Origin: Candidatus Krumholzibacteriia bacterium
Lineage (GTDB): Bacteria; Krumholzibacteriota; Krumholzibacteriia; LZORAL124-64-63
Direction of reading: 5' to 3'
Length of the DNA stretch: 55,365 nucleotides
Assembly (NCBI GenBank): GCA_024762975.1
Contig: JANTGJ010000005.1
Location: 1 to 55,365, forward strand
This document shows positions 1-7,057 of the stretch, in pieces. A program made the position numbers and the translations under genes. The stretch's first letter is position 1. Each line of letters opens with the position of its first letter. The notes under the pieces were generated by a model. That model worked only from the letters and a program-made list of their open reading frames with translations, was not told the DNA's origin and did not search any database.

Positions 1-790
1 GTTCTCCGGTGAGGGGTGCGGTTGGTTCCGTGCCCTCCTGAGCGTCCGTGTCGGTCTTGTCGTTTTCGGCCGCTTTCTCGGCAGCGCGCTCCTTCTCGGC
101 ACTTGCGATCGCTTTCTGCTCGACCGAACGGGTCAGAATCAGGAACGTGCAGATCAGGGCGACGGCCGTGATGCCCGTGTAGACCCAGAAGGCACCGGTG
201 ATTCCGACCGCGTGCCGGATGGGGCTGAAGAACGAGGGGAGCCAGCCGCCCAGGTTCATCAGGGCGTAGAGCATGGCGTAGCCCATGGCAGCCGTTTTTC
301 CACTGGTAAACTGCCGCACACCGGCATAGGCCGCCGGTTGATACATGCCATAGCCGATCACGACCAGAACGATTCCCACCAGGGTCATCAGGTGCAAATT
401 GCTCCACAAACCGGGTTCGGGAAAGATCAAGGGGGCAGCGGACCAGACGATACGGCCAGCCAACAGGAAGAGGAAGGCGGTCAGCAGTGTGTTGCGTACT
501 CCTCGCTTATCCGCCACCGACCCCAGGAAGAACATCGAGATGGTAATTCCGGCGGTCAGGACCATGACCATATGGTGTGAATTCACGTCAGGATTCGGAA
601 TGCCGGCAAATATGTAATCCGAGAAGTGCATGGCCAGATAGCCCAGCATGCCGAAGTAGACCCAGCCTTCCAAAAAATAGGCCAGGTTGATGCCCCACAA
701 CGCGCGAGGTGCGTGTACCAGGTCGATAAACGGTTGGATGATCTCCTGGAGGGGACTCTGCTGTTTGTCCGGAGGGGCTGCTTGGGCCAT
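1..790 (-). CDS. MFS transporter, N-terminal half (cut by window edge)
   Basis: This minus-strand reading frame is open from an ATG at 790 to the window edge, giving 263 residues with no stop. I count about six hydrophobic segments (around residues 31-53, 74-94, 103-120, 135-155, 168-190 and 200-220). Between the second and third lies GSVADKRGVR, which fits major facilitator motif A in the cytoplasmic loop. After the sixth segment the sequence turns strongly charged and Ala/Glu/Asp rich, as expected of the central loop joining the two six-helix halves, so the second half lies beyond the edge. It should be an inner-membrane secondary transporter. The substrate cannot be read; the FLEGWVYFGMLGYL segment is faintly reminiscent of peptide (POT) transporters. 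The ftcD gene lies upstream on the same strand, 142 bases away. Confidence 0.8.
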   Translation of the reverse strand, partial: MAQAAPPDKQQSPLQEIIQPFIDLVHAPRALWGINLAYFLEGWVYFGMLGYLAMHFSDYIFAGIPNPDVNSHHMVMVLTAGITISMFFLGSVADKRGVRNTLLTAFLFLLAGRIVWSAAPLIFPEPGLWSNLHLMTLVGIVLVVIGYGMYQPAAYAGVRQFTSGKTAAMGYAMLYALMNLGGWLPSFFSPIRHAVGITGAFWVYTGITAVALICTFLILTRSVEQKAIASAEKERAAEKAAENDKTDTDAQEGTEPTAPLTGE

Positions 791-903
791 GGTCGTGCCT
801 TTCGATTGCGGTTTGTATTCGGTCCGGCCGGACCGGGCCTGGCGATGGAACCGAGTCGGGGACCATAGCAGATCCCCGGCCCCGATACATCTGGATTTCA
901 CAC

Positions 904-920
904 CGCGGTAGGGAACCGCG
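904..920 (-). other. Small inverted repeat between ftcD and the MFS gene
   Basis: CGCGGT at 904-909 is complementary to ACCGCG at 915-920 with a 5-base loop. It lies just after the ftcD stop on the minus strand and could be a weak terminator, but no T-run follows it. I see no clear promoter for the MFS gene in 791-932. Confidence 0.25.
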
Positions 921-932
921 ATGACACGAACA

Positions 933-2654
933 TCAACGGTCGAGAGCGTCCTCGAGCTGTCCACGGATCCGTTTCCGGTGACGGGCCGCCGTCTCTTCGC
1001 AAATCGTCATCGTTTCCCGTGCCGAAGACAATGTCCGGTCCAGGAAATCCGGTTGGGCGCTCTGGTCCAGTTCCTTGAGGCCCTCGAGATTGATCAGGAC
1101 ATTGTAGTAGGCACCCTCGGCCGCCGTCAGCGCGGTCAGGATCGCCACGCCGGCGTCCGACAGGGAGGCCGCATTGCCGATTCGGGCAATCTCGCCGGCG
1201 AGTTCCAGCAACTCCGGGATTTTCTCCAAAACGGACGCCGGGACGCGGGTCGCACCGCGGGTGGCCTCGGCTATCGCCAGATTGCGGGCCTTCAGTTGCG
1301 CCTCGGTATTCTTGGGCAGGGCAAAGCAGTCCATGACAGCGTTGAAGCTGTTCGTATCGTCGTCGATGGCCTGCAGGAAGAAGTCCTTCAACTCCTGGCC
1401 GCGCTCGGCGATTTCCTTCACCCGGTTTTGGACTTCTGCGTACTTTTTCTTGCCGACGGACAGGTTGCCGACCATGGCCGTCAGTGCGGCCGCCTGGGCT
1501 GCGCACAGGGCGGCGACCGAACCACCGCCGGGCGCAGGCGAGTCGGTGGACAATTCGTCGGCGAATTCTCGATTGGTCATCGATACCAGGGGACCGTCGA
1601 CCAGCCCGGCGCGGTACTCGATGATCTTGTCGTCGGCATCGAAGGGACCCAGTTCCCGCAGACCGAGACTCTGGATCGCGGTCTCGATGATCATCTGGCG
1701 GGGAATGCCGGCCGACATTCCGGCCTGGCGCAGGTAGTGCTTGCCGGCTTCGAGCAGATCGCCCTCGGGAATCAATCCGACCAGTTCGCTGCCGGTGACT
1801 CGCACCCCGCGGTCCGTGGCGCTCTTGCTGCAGGCGTCGAATGCCTGGTGAGGCTTGGTGATCGCGGTGTTGACCAGATTAATGGAGACCTGGGCCCGGT
1901 CGTACTCCTCGATGGTCCAGCCAACGGCCTTGCAGGCGGCCAGCCGGTAGGGGCCGGGCACGAGGATGTTCTTACCCTTCTCGTCCTTGACCAGTTTCCC
2001 GGTGTCGTCGCGCTGGGCGCGGCCTGCTTCCTTGATATCGAGGGCGATCTGCGATGCGATCTTCTTGTAGCGGGTGTTCAGGTTCACGTTGTAGGCAACC
2101 AGAAAACCACGCGCGGAAACATTGGTTGCCCCGGTCCTGCTCGATCGGTCATTCCAAACGTTCGGGCCGTAGTCGGGTTTCCACTCGTCGGTACCCAGTT
2201 TTTCGGGCAGGGCCTCGTATTCGCCTTTGCGCACATAGGCCAGATTGCGGCGCTCTGGGAGAGTGGCTGCCTCCTCGTACAGGTAGACCGGGATCTCCAG
2301 CTCGTTGCCGATGCGATCGCCCACCTGGCGCGCGATCTCGACACACTCTTCCATGGTCACGCCCGCAACAGGAACGAAGGGGCAGACATCCGTGGCACCG
2401 TGCCGCGGATGGGCGCCCTTCTGCTTGCTCATGTCGATCAATTCGGCAGCACGTTTCACGACACGGAACGCGGCCTCGCCGACCGAATCCGGAGAACCAA
2501 TGAAGGTGATCACGGTGCGATTCGTATCAGCGCCGGGATCCACGTCGAGCAGATGGACGCCGTCCACTTCCTCGATGACCGAAGTCACGGAATCGATGAT
2601 GGCCTGATCGCGGCCTTCGCTGATATTGGGAACACATTCGACGAGCTTCTTCAT
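933..2654 (-). CDS. ftcD: Bifunctional glutamate formimidoyltransferase / formimidotetrahydrofolate cyclodeaminase
   Basis: A 573-residue protein transfers the formimino group of formiminoglutamate, the last intermediate of one histidine degradation route, to tetrahydrofolate and then deaminates it to 5,10-methenyl-THF. The N-terminal transferase domain (about 1-320) opens with MKKLVECVPNISEGRD and has His82 in AHPRHGATDVCPF, at the position of the catalytic His of mammalian FTCD. The cyclodeaminase domain (about 365-573) carries DSPAPGGGSVAAL and is mostly helical. Length and order match the fused enzyme of animals and some bacteria. The ATG at 2654 was chosen because the family N-terminus starts there; the frame stays open upstream by 47 unlikely codons. 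No other histidine-utilisation gene (hutH, hutU, hutI) is visible nearby. Confidence 0.95.
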   Translation of the reverse strand: MKKLVECVPNISEGRDQAIIDSVTSVIEEVDGVHLLDVDPGADTNRTVITFIGSPDSVGEAAFRVVKRAAELIDMSKQKGAHPRHGATDVCPFVPVAGVTMEECVEIARQVGDRIGNELEIPVYLYEEAATLPERRNLAYVRKGEYEALPEKLGTDEWKPDYGPNVWNDRSSRTGATNVSARGFLVAYNVNLNTRYKKIASQIALDIKEAGRAQRDDTGKLVKDEKGKNILVPGPYRLAACKAVGWTIEEYDRAQVSINLVNTAITKPHQAFDACSKSATDRGVRVTGSELVGLIPEGDLLEAGKHYLRQAGMSAGIPRQMIIETAIQSLGLRELGPFDADDKIIEYRAGLVDGPLVSMTNREFADELSTDSPAPGGGSVAALCAAQAAALTAMVGNLSVGKKKYAEVQNRVKEIAERGQELKDFFLQAIDDDTNSFNAVMDCFALPKNTEAQLKARNLAIAEATRGATRVPASVLEKIPELLELAGEIARIGNAASLSDAGVAILTALTAAEGAYYNVLINLEGLKELDQSAQPDFLDRTLSSARETMTICEETAARHRKRIRGQLEDALDR

Positions 2655-3017
2655 GGGAGCGAACCCTTCGGATTGGAACGGCCCGGGCGGGCCGAGCTCT
2701 ATGCCTGGCATTGCATGGTACCGGCACCACGACGGGCGGTCCGGCGAAGTCCGTAGGGGAAAATAGCCCGACCGCCCCGGATTTTCCAGCGACATCGATT
2801 CGCCGTCAGGTGCCGGGACTTATTCTCTACCACGATGGAATCGGCAGTACCATCATGTCTCCTTTGTAACCGTACCGAAAACTCGCGCGATTGCCGGGGA
2901 TCGTACATCTCCCGGCCCCTCTCGAATCATGGCTTCGCGAGGGGGAGGAGCGGCGATTCCGCTCGTATCTGATTCTGGAATGAAGCGTTGTGAAAAGGGG
3001 AAAGAACACAAATCAAA
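2655..3017. other. Divergent intergenic region, no gene seen
   Basis: This stretch separates ftcD (minus) from the NYN gene (plus). I see no plausible gene; the short frames here have poor composition and no convincing ribosome-binding site. It holds one imperfect hairpin: CCCCTCTCG at 2916-2924 pairs with CGCGAGGGG at 2936-2944 with one mismatch and an 11-base loop. The ftcD promoter must lie here but no convincing -35/-10 pair was found on the minus strand. Confidence 0.4.
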
Positions 3018-3046
3018 TTGCAAGGCTCCCACTACGAGAGTATATT
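3018..3046 (+). promoter_or_regulatory. Candidate sigma-70-type promoter for the NYN gene
   Basis: TTGCAA (3018-3023), a 17-base spacer, then TATATT (3041-3046) followed by TTCG. The region around it is A/T richer than the surrounding DNA. Transcription would begin near 3053, leaving about a 105-base leader. Confidence 0.55.
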
Positions 3047-3106
3047 TTCGATATTCAGCGCTCCGAGTTGCTCTCCCAGCGGGCAGTCTTGGTTCGTTCC
3101 CTCGCC

Positions 3107-3120
3107 CAGCCGGCCGGCTG
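3107..3120. repeat. 14-bp perfect palindrome in the NYN gene leader
   Basis: CAGCCGGCCGGCTG is its own reverse complement. It lies about 55 bases after the predicted transcription start and 38 bases before the start codon, where it could bind a dimeric repressor or form a leader hairpin. Chance occurrence in GC-rich DNA is possible. Confidence 0.3.
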
Positions 3121-3157
3121 ACCGGTCCGTGATTGATGAACTCGAAGGTGGACGGTG

Positions 3158-3766
3158 ATGTACACTCCAAATTCGCATGACCGCGTAGCAATCTTTATTG
3201 ATGGTGAGAATATTCATTATAGCGCCAAGCATATGAACATGCGTTTGGACTATTTGAAGCTGTGCCGAAAGCTGGCGGGTCCTCGCCGCCTGGTGCGCTC
3301 CTATTTCTACACGGCCATCAGTAACCAGTCCGAGGGCAAGATCGACTTTGTGAATTTCCTGAAGCTGAATGGTTTCAAGGTGGTCACCAAGGAGATCCGG
3401 GCCTACAACGAAGGCGAAGGTTCGAGCCGCAGTGTGCGCTCCAGCCTGGATATGGAACTGGCTATCGATGCACTCGAATTATTGCCGAGCCTCGATTCGG
3501 TGATTCTTTGCACGGGCGATGGAGACTTCCGGGCGCTGGTCGATGCGATCGGCCGTCACGGTGTGCACGTCGAGGTCTGTGCTCTGCGCGAAATGACCAG
3601 CACCGATCTGATCGCCGCAGCGGACGTCTATACCGATTTGGCCTCGCTGAAGGACGAGATCGCGTTGGCGGGTTTGCCGCCCCGCGAGATCAAGAACGAC
3701 TTGCCGCCGGCCGACCAGGACGACTTCAATTCCTTCAAAAGCCAGGACACGAGTTTCGATTTCTAA
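3158..3766 (+). CDS. NYN domain (LabA/DUF88-type) putative ribonuclease
   Basis: A 202-residue protein with the PIN-like NYN fold. The acidic residues expected of the metal-binding site are visible: Asp15 in VAIFIDGENIH, the Asp residues of SSLDMELAIDALEL, and TGDGDFRALVDAIGRHG. The C-terminal 30 residues are polar and Asp-rich, probably disordered. Proteins of this family are cytoplasmic and are thought to act as RNA nucleases; the target cannot be inferred. The ATG at 3158 sits 6 bases after AAGGTGG; a GTG three bases earlier is in frame but too close to that site. The gene stands alone behind its own promoter and converges with the aminotransferase gene downstream. Confidence 0.85.
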   Translation: MYTPNSHDRVAIFIDGENIHYSAKHMNMRLDYLKLCRKLAGPRRLVRSYFYTAISNQSEGKIDFVNFLKLNGFKVVTKEIRAYNEGEGSSRSVRSSLDMELAIDALELLPSLDSVILCTGDGDFRALVDAIGRHGVHVEVCALREMTSTDLIAAADVYTDLASLKDEIALAGLPPREIKNDLPPADQDDFNSFKSQDTSFDF

Positions 3767-3809
3767 CCGGTGAGATTTTCCGATGAGACCGTCCCGCGGG
3801 TCCGGTGCC

Positions 3810-4697
3810 TCAGGCGCCGGATCCGTGTTCGTACAGCAGGCGCTCGATCAGAGCACGGTAGCCACGCTGGATGCGCCGAGTCAGGGGGCCGGGGGTGCCG
3901 TCGCCGACGATGTGCCCGTCCGTGCGGATCACCGGGACGACTTCCCGAACGCTGCCGACGACAAAAACCTCGTCGGCGGCAGCCAGGTCGGCGCGGTCGA
4001 GGTCCGATTCAACGGCATCGATTCCCAGCTCTCCAGCCAGTCTTAGGATCTTTTCCCGCGTCAGTCCGGCCAAAAAACCGGCGCCTACCGCGGGCGTGGC
4101 CAGCGCGCCGTCTCGTACCAGGAAGATGTTGCTGGTCGCTCCCTCGAGTAGGCGTCCATCCGTCGCAGTCAACAGTGCTTCGGAGCAACCGGCTCGGGCC
4201 GCCTCGCGTAGGGCCAGGATTGCGGGCAGCGTATTGAGAGTCTTCAATTCGGGAATATTTCCGCGGGAGAAGCCAGCATCCAGGGTGATCGCCGCAATGC
4301 CGTCGCGGTGCCATTCGGGCAATACGGCCGGGACCGGTACGAGAGTGATCAGCAGCACCGACTCGATCGCAGCGAGATGGGCCAGCGGCAGGGGATTGTC
4401 GGGTGTACCGCCCCGGGCGATCGTGATCCGCATCCTGCCGTCGGTGTCGGTCATGGAGTTGGCGCGGGACAGTTCCCGGATGGTGTCCTGCAGGCGTTCC
4501 GGATTCGTGGGCAGGGGGAGCGCCAAGGCTGCGGCCTGGGTGCTTAAGCGGTCCCAATGTGCTTCCAGATCCAGGGGAATGCCGCGATACAGTCGCAACG
4601 TGGTATAGACACCGTCTCCGTAGAGGAAACCGCCATTCCATACGGAAATCGAGGCGGTGTTTGCGTCCTGGATCCGGTGGTTCAGGGATACGAACAT
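3810..4697 (-). CDS. Class IV PLP-dependent aminotransferase / aminodeoxychorismate lyase-like
   Basis: A 295-residue fold-type IV PLP enzyme. The family marks are VWNGGFLYGDGVYTTLR near the N-terminus, the PLP lysine in PELKTLNTLPAIL, and EGATSNIFLV near the C-terminus. The family includes branched-chain aminotransferase, D-amino-acid aminotransferase and 4-amino-4-deoxychorismate lyase (PabC, which makes p-aminobenzoate for folate). Its length fits PabC or D-amino-acid aminotransferase slightly better than IlvE, but the sequence alone does not decide. ATG 4697 is preferred to an in-frame TTG two codons upstream. Its stop codon lies in the loop of an imperfect hairpin at 3801-3821. It is probably followed in transcription from the TPR gene side, 147 bases away. 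Confidence 0.85.
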   Translation of the reverse strand: MFVSLNHRIQDANTASISVWNGGFLYGDGVYTTLRLYRGIPLDLEAHWDRLSTQAAALALPLPTNPERLQDTIRELSRANSMTDTDGRMRITIARGGTPDNPLPLAHLAAIESVLLITLVPVPAVLPEWHRDGIAAITLDAGFSRGNIPELKTLNTLPAILALREAARAGCSEALLTATDGRLLEGATSNIFLVRDGALATPAVGAGFLAGLTREKILRLAGELGIDAVESDLDRADLAAADEVFVVGSVREVVPVIRTDGHIVGDGTPGPLTRRIQRGYRALIERLLYEHGSGA

Positions 4698-4844
4698 GGG
4701 CAATCCGTCCGTCCGGGGCCTTGCGATCCTGTGGCGAAGTCGCGGTGCGCGGCGTCTCCAGAATCGTACAAGCCGGCGGCGGAAGCAAGGGGCACGCGCA
4801 GGCTCCGGCGCGGCGGTTCGGAGCCCGGGCGGAATCGACGAAGT

Positions 4845-5606
4845 CTAGGCGTGAGCCTGATCCTCGGCGGCGGTCAAAGCGTTGCGCGCCTGGATCAGGC
4901 GCCCGAGTTCGAGCCTTGCTGCCTGGTTCTGGCCATCGGACTGCAGCAGAACCTCGGCTTCACGGCTGGCGCGTTCCAGTGCGCTGCGGCATCCGCTGCT
5001 GAGAAGATTCAGCAAGCGGCGCCGGACTTCCAGGCTGTTGTGCTGCGCGAGAAAGCCCTCGCAGTGATCGATCGCCTGGGAATGTCTGCCCTCGGCTTCC
5101 TCGACGTCGCAAAGATTCAATACGACGTTGCAGTGCGCCGGATCGAATTTTCTCGCCTTGAGGAAGTGCTTGCGGGCCTGCTTCAGGCGACCCTGCGCGA
5201 ATTCGAGAACCCCCAGATTATTGTGGATATCGGCATCCCGGGGGCTGGCTTTCAATGCGTGCTGGAAATCATCCCGTGCTTCGATGAACTTTTCCTGACG
5301 GGAGCGCACGACGCCACGGTTGTACAGGATATTGGGGTTTCCCGGTAGAATCGCCAGGACCCGGTCGAACGCCGTTTCGGCCTTTTGGAATTCACCCAGT
5401 GAAGAATACAGTGCGCCCAGATTATTGTGCCCTTCGGGATGTTCGGGAAAGGCATCAATGACCTGCTCGAAGCATTCCAGGGCAGCGCGCAGGTCGCCGG
5501 CCTCGAGAGCATCGGCACCTTGCTGGACCATGGCGGTCAGATCATTCCCAGGAGTGGCGGTGGGCGCCGCGTTCGATTCGGTGGCTTCGCAAGTGGCGTG
5601 GGTCAT
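4845..5606 (-). CDS. Tetratricopeptide repeat protein
   Basis: A 253-residue protein made largely of TPR units. At least four consecutive 34-residue repeats run from about residue 25 to 165, each with the pattern of small and aromatic residues seen in HPEGHNNLGALYSSLGEFQKA and ADIHNNLGVLEFAQGRLKQA. The C-terminal third is helical and less regular. There is no signal peptide, so it is likely cytoplasmic and acts as a protein-binding scaffold. ATG 5606 follows GGAGAG at a good distance; upstream in-frame codons give low-complexity Arg/Pro sequence. It is divergent from nuo and lies upstream of the aminotransferase on the same strand. Confidence 0.85.
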   Translation of the reverse strand: MTHATCEATESNAAPTATPGNDLTAMVQQGADALEAGDLRAALECFEQVIDAFPEHPEGHNNLGALYSSLGEFQKAETAFDRVLAILPGNPNILYNRGVVRSRQEKFIEARDDFQHALKASPRDADIHNNLGVLEFAQGRLKQARKHFLKARKFDPAHCNVVLNLCDVEEAEGRHSQAIDHCEGFLAQHNSLEVRRRLLNLLSSGCRSALERASREAEVLLQSDGQNQAARLELGRLIQARNALTAAEDQAHA

Positions 5607-5933
5607 GGATCTCTCCGATTTCTCTGCTGTGTCGACGACGAAAACAGCCCCGGAGGGCGTTCTCGGACTCTCTGGGGATTGGGAGAGGCAATGAGCGTGC
5701 CAGCGAGCGTGATTGGATCCGGTGACGAGCCTCCGCTTCGGGACCTGCAACGCGTTCAGGGATAAGGACTACCCTCATGCTTGTGGGGGCCTCCGGTTAC
5801 GGCCTGTTGACCTGGGAGCGGCAGGTGGCTGAAAAGTGGCCAGGCAAGGTGGAGAATTGGGCCGCGAACGGCAACTCTCCAAGCCATTGCGGGCATTCGA
5901 ACTTGGGATTTCGGAAGCAGGATAAACCGGCTG
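5607..5933. other. Intergenic region between TPR gene and nuo operon, no gene seen
   Basis: This divergent spacer carries no gene I can support. A frame runs from here into nuoA but its translation has no family resemblance and begins far upstream of the true nuoA start. No convincing promoter for the TPR gene could be picked on the minus strand. Confidence 0.35.
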
Positions 5934-5963
5934 TTGACACGGCCCCCGGCTCTGTTACTTTTG
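5934..5963 (+). promoter_or_regulatory. Candidate promoter of the nuo operon
   Basis: TTGACA at 5934-5939, a 16-base spacer, then TACTTT at 5956-5961 followed by TG, so the -10 region also reads TACTTTTG and matches the Bacteroidota TAnnTTTG element. The 12-mer GTTGACACGGCC around the -35 box recurs at the nfu promoter. Predicted start near 5969, leaving a leader of about 105 bases. Confidence 0.5.
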
Positions 5964-6043
5964 CAACAAAACGGCTTCGAAAAATCGCAGATCATTCCGC
6001 AGTACCCACGATCTGTTCTTTCTCGAGCCTTGAATTTGTCGTT

Positions 6044-6055
6044 CTGAACGTTCAG
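6044..6055. repeat. 12-bp palindrome in the nuo leader
   Basis: CTGAACGTTCAG is its own reverse complement and lies in the untranslated leader, 18 bases before the nuoA start codon. It could be an operator for a dimeric regulator. Confidence 0.35.
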
Positions 6056-6060
6056 CCCCC

Positions 6061-6073
6061 GCAGGGAGCCTGC
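6061..6073 (+). promoter_or_regulatory. Hairpin sequestering the nuoA ribosome-binding site
   Basis: GCAGG (6061-6065) pairs perfectly with CCTGC (6069-6073) across a GAG loop, directly before the nuoA ATG. The Shine-Dalgarno AGGGAG lies inside the stem and loop, so folding would reduce initiation at the first gene of the operon. Confidence 0.4.
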
Positions 6074-6445
6074 ATGTACGAACAATTCCTCCCCGTGCTG
6101 ATGGTCCTGGCCGTTGCCGCCGTGTTTTCCGCGGCGTTCCTGGGGATCAGTTTCTGGCTCGGCCCCAGCCGGCCGACCGCCCTGAAGAATTCCGCCTACG
6201 AATGTGGGGTCCCGGTCCGGGGGAACACCCAGATCCGCTTCTTCGTGCGCTTCTTTCTCGTGGCGCTGTTCTTTCTGCTGTTTGATCTGGAAGCGGTCTT
6301 TCTCTACCCGTGGGTCCTGCTCTTCAATCACCTGCACGCCGCCGGACACGGCGTCTTCGCGCTGGCCGAGATGGGCTCCTTCGTTGCCGTGTTGCTCGTC
6401 GGATTCGCCTACATCTGGAAGAAGGGAGGGCTGGAATGGCAGTAG
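6074..6445 (+). CDS. nuoA: NADH-quinone oxidoreductase subunit A
   Basis: A 123-residue inner-membrane subunit at the junction of the membrane and peripheral arms of complex I, close to the quinone site. It has three hydrophobic segments (about 7-29, 62-84 and 93-113). The conserved loop ALKNSAYECGVPV carries the Cys-containing NuoA/ND3 signature, and the FDLEAVFLYPW segment has the conserved acidic residues of the second helix. The ATG at 6074 follows AGGGAG at five bases. It overlaps nuoB by ten bases, so translation is probably coupled. It is the first gene of a complete thirteen-gene operon. Confidence 0.97.
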   Translation: MYEQFLPVLMVLAVAAVFSAAFLGISFWLGPSRPTALKNSAYECGVPVRGNTQIRFFVRFFLVALFFLLFDLEAVFLYPWVLLFNHLHAAGHGVFALAEMGSFVAVLLVGFAYIWKKGGLEWQ

Positions 6446-6984
6446 ACCTGGAACAGCCCAGTAATTTTCTGACATCCCGTCTGCGCCAGGCCGTCAACTG
6501 GGGACGCAAGTATTCCCTGTGGCCGCTGCCCTTCGGTACCGCCTGCTGTGCGATCGAGTTCATGAGCACGGTTTCATCCTACAACGATATCAGTCGCTTC
6601 GGGGCCGAGCTGGTGCGCTTCTCGCCACGACAAAGTGATCTGATGATCGTCGCCGGTACGATCAGCTACAAGCAGGCGCCCATCCTGAAAACGGTCTATG
6701 CCCAGATGGCCGAGCCCAAGTGGGTCATCGCCATGGGCGCGTGTGCCAGCACCGGTGGATTCTACAAGAACTACGGCACGCTGCAGGGGGCCGATCAGGT
6801 GATTCCGGTCGACGTCTATGTCGCCGGTTGCCCTCCGACGCCGGAGAACCTGCTCAATGCATTGACGCAGATCCAGGACAAGGTGGAGAAGGAGGGCCTC
6901 GTGCCCTCGTCGGTCCGGCACGCGACCCACGAACAGGTAAAGAATCAGATCCGGGACCAGGCCGGGAATCAGGCCCGCGGATGA
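6436..6984 (+). CDS. nuoB: NADH-quinone oxidoreductase subunit B
   Basis: A 182-residue peripheral subunit that holds cluster N2, the last Fe-S centre before quinone. The four ligands are visible as the paired Cys37-Cys38 (TACCAIEF), Cys103 (GACAS) and Cys132 (GCPPTPE). The C-terminal tail after residue 150 is rich in Gln and Arg and likely flexible. ATG 6436 lies within the end of nuoA and is preceded by GGGAGGG at 6424-6430. A 73-base gap with no feature separates it from nuoCD. Confidence 0.97.
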   Translation: MAVDLEQPSNFLTSRLRQAVNWGRKYSLWPLPFGTACCAIEFMSTVSSYNDISRFGAELVRFSPRQSDLMIVAGTISYKQAPILKTVYAQMAEPKWVIAMGACASTGGFYKNYGTLQGADQVIPVDVYVAGCPPTPENLLNALTQIQDKVEKEGLVPSSVRHATHEQVKNQIRDQAGNQARG

Positions 6985-7057
6985 GCCGCGCGATGATCCA
7001 GCACGCGTTTGAACCCTCTTCAGCGAACGGAGCCCCGGGGGCCCGCCGCAGGGACGG

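Noticed and set aside
2929-3132. Small open frame in the ftcD-NYN intergenic region
   Set aside because: No ribosome-binding site, composition unlike neighbours, and it spans the NYN promoter.
3801-3821. 9-bp hairpin TCCGGTGCC/GGCGCCGGA around the aminotransferase stop as terminator
   Set aside because: One pair is a wobble, the loop is three bases, and neither strand has a T tract afterwards. Kept only as a note.
5777-6073. 99-codon N-terminal extension of nuoA
   Set aside because: It contains the predicted nuo promoter, has no hydrophobic or family-like sequence, and NuoA proteins start at the ATG at 6074 behind a good ribosome-binding site.
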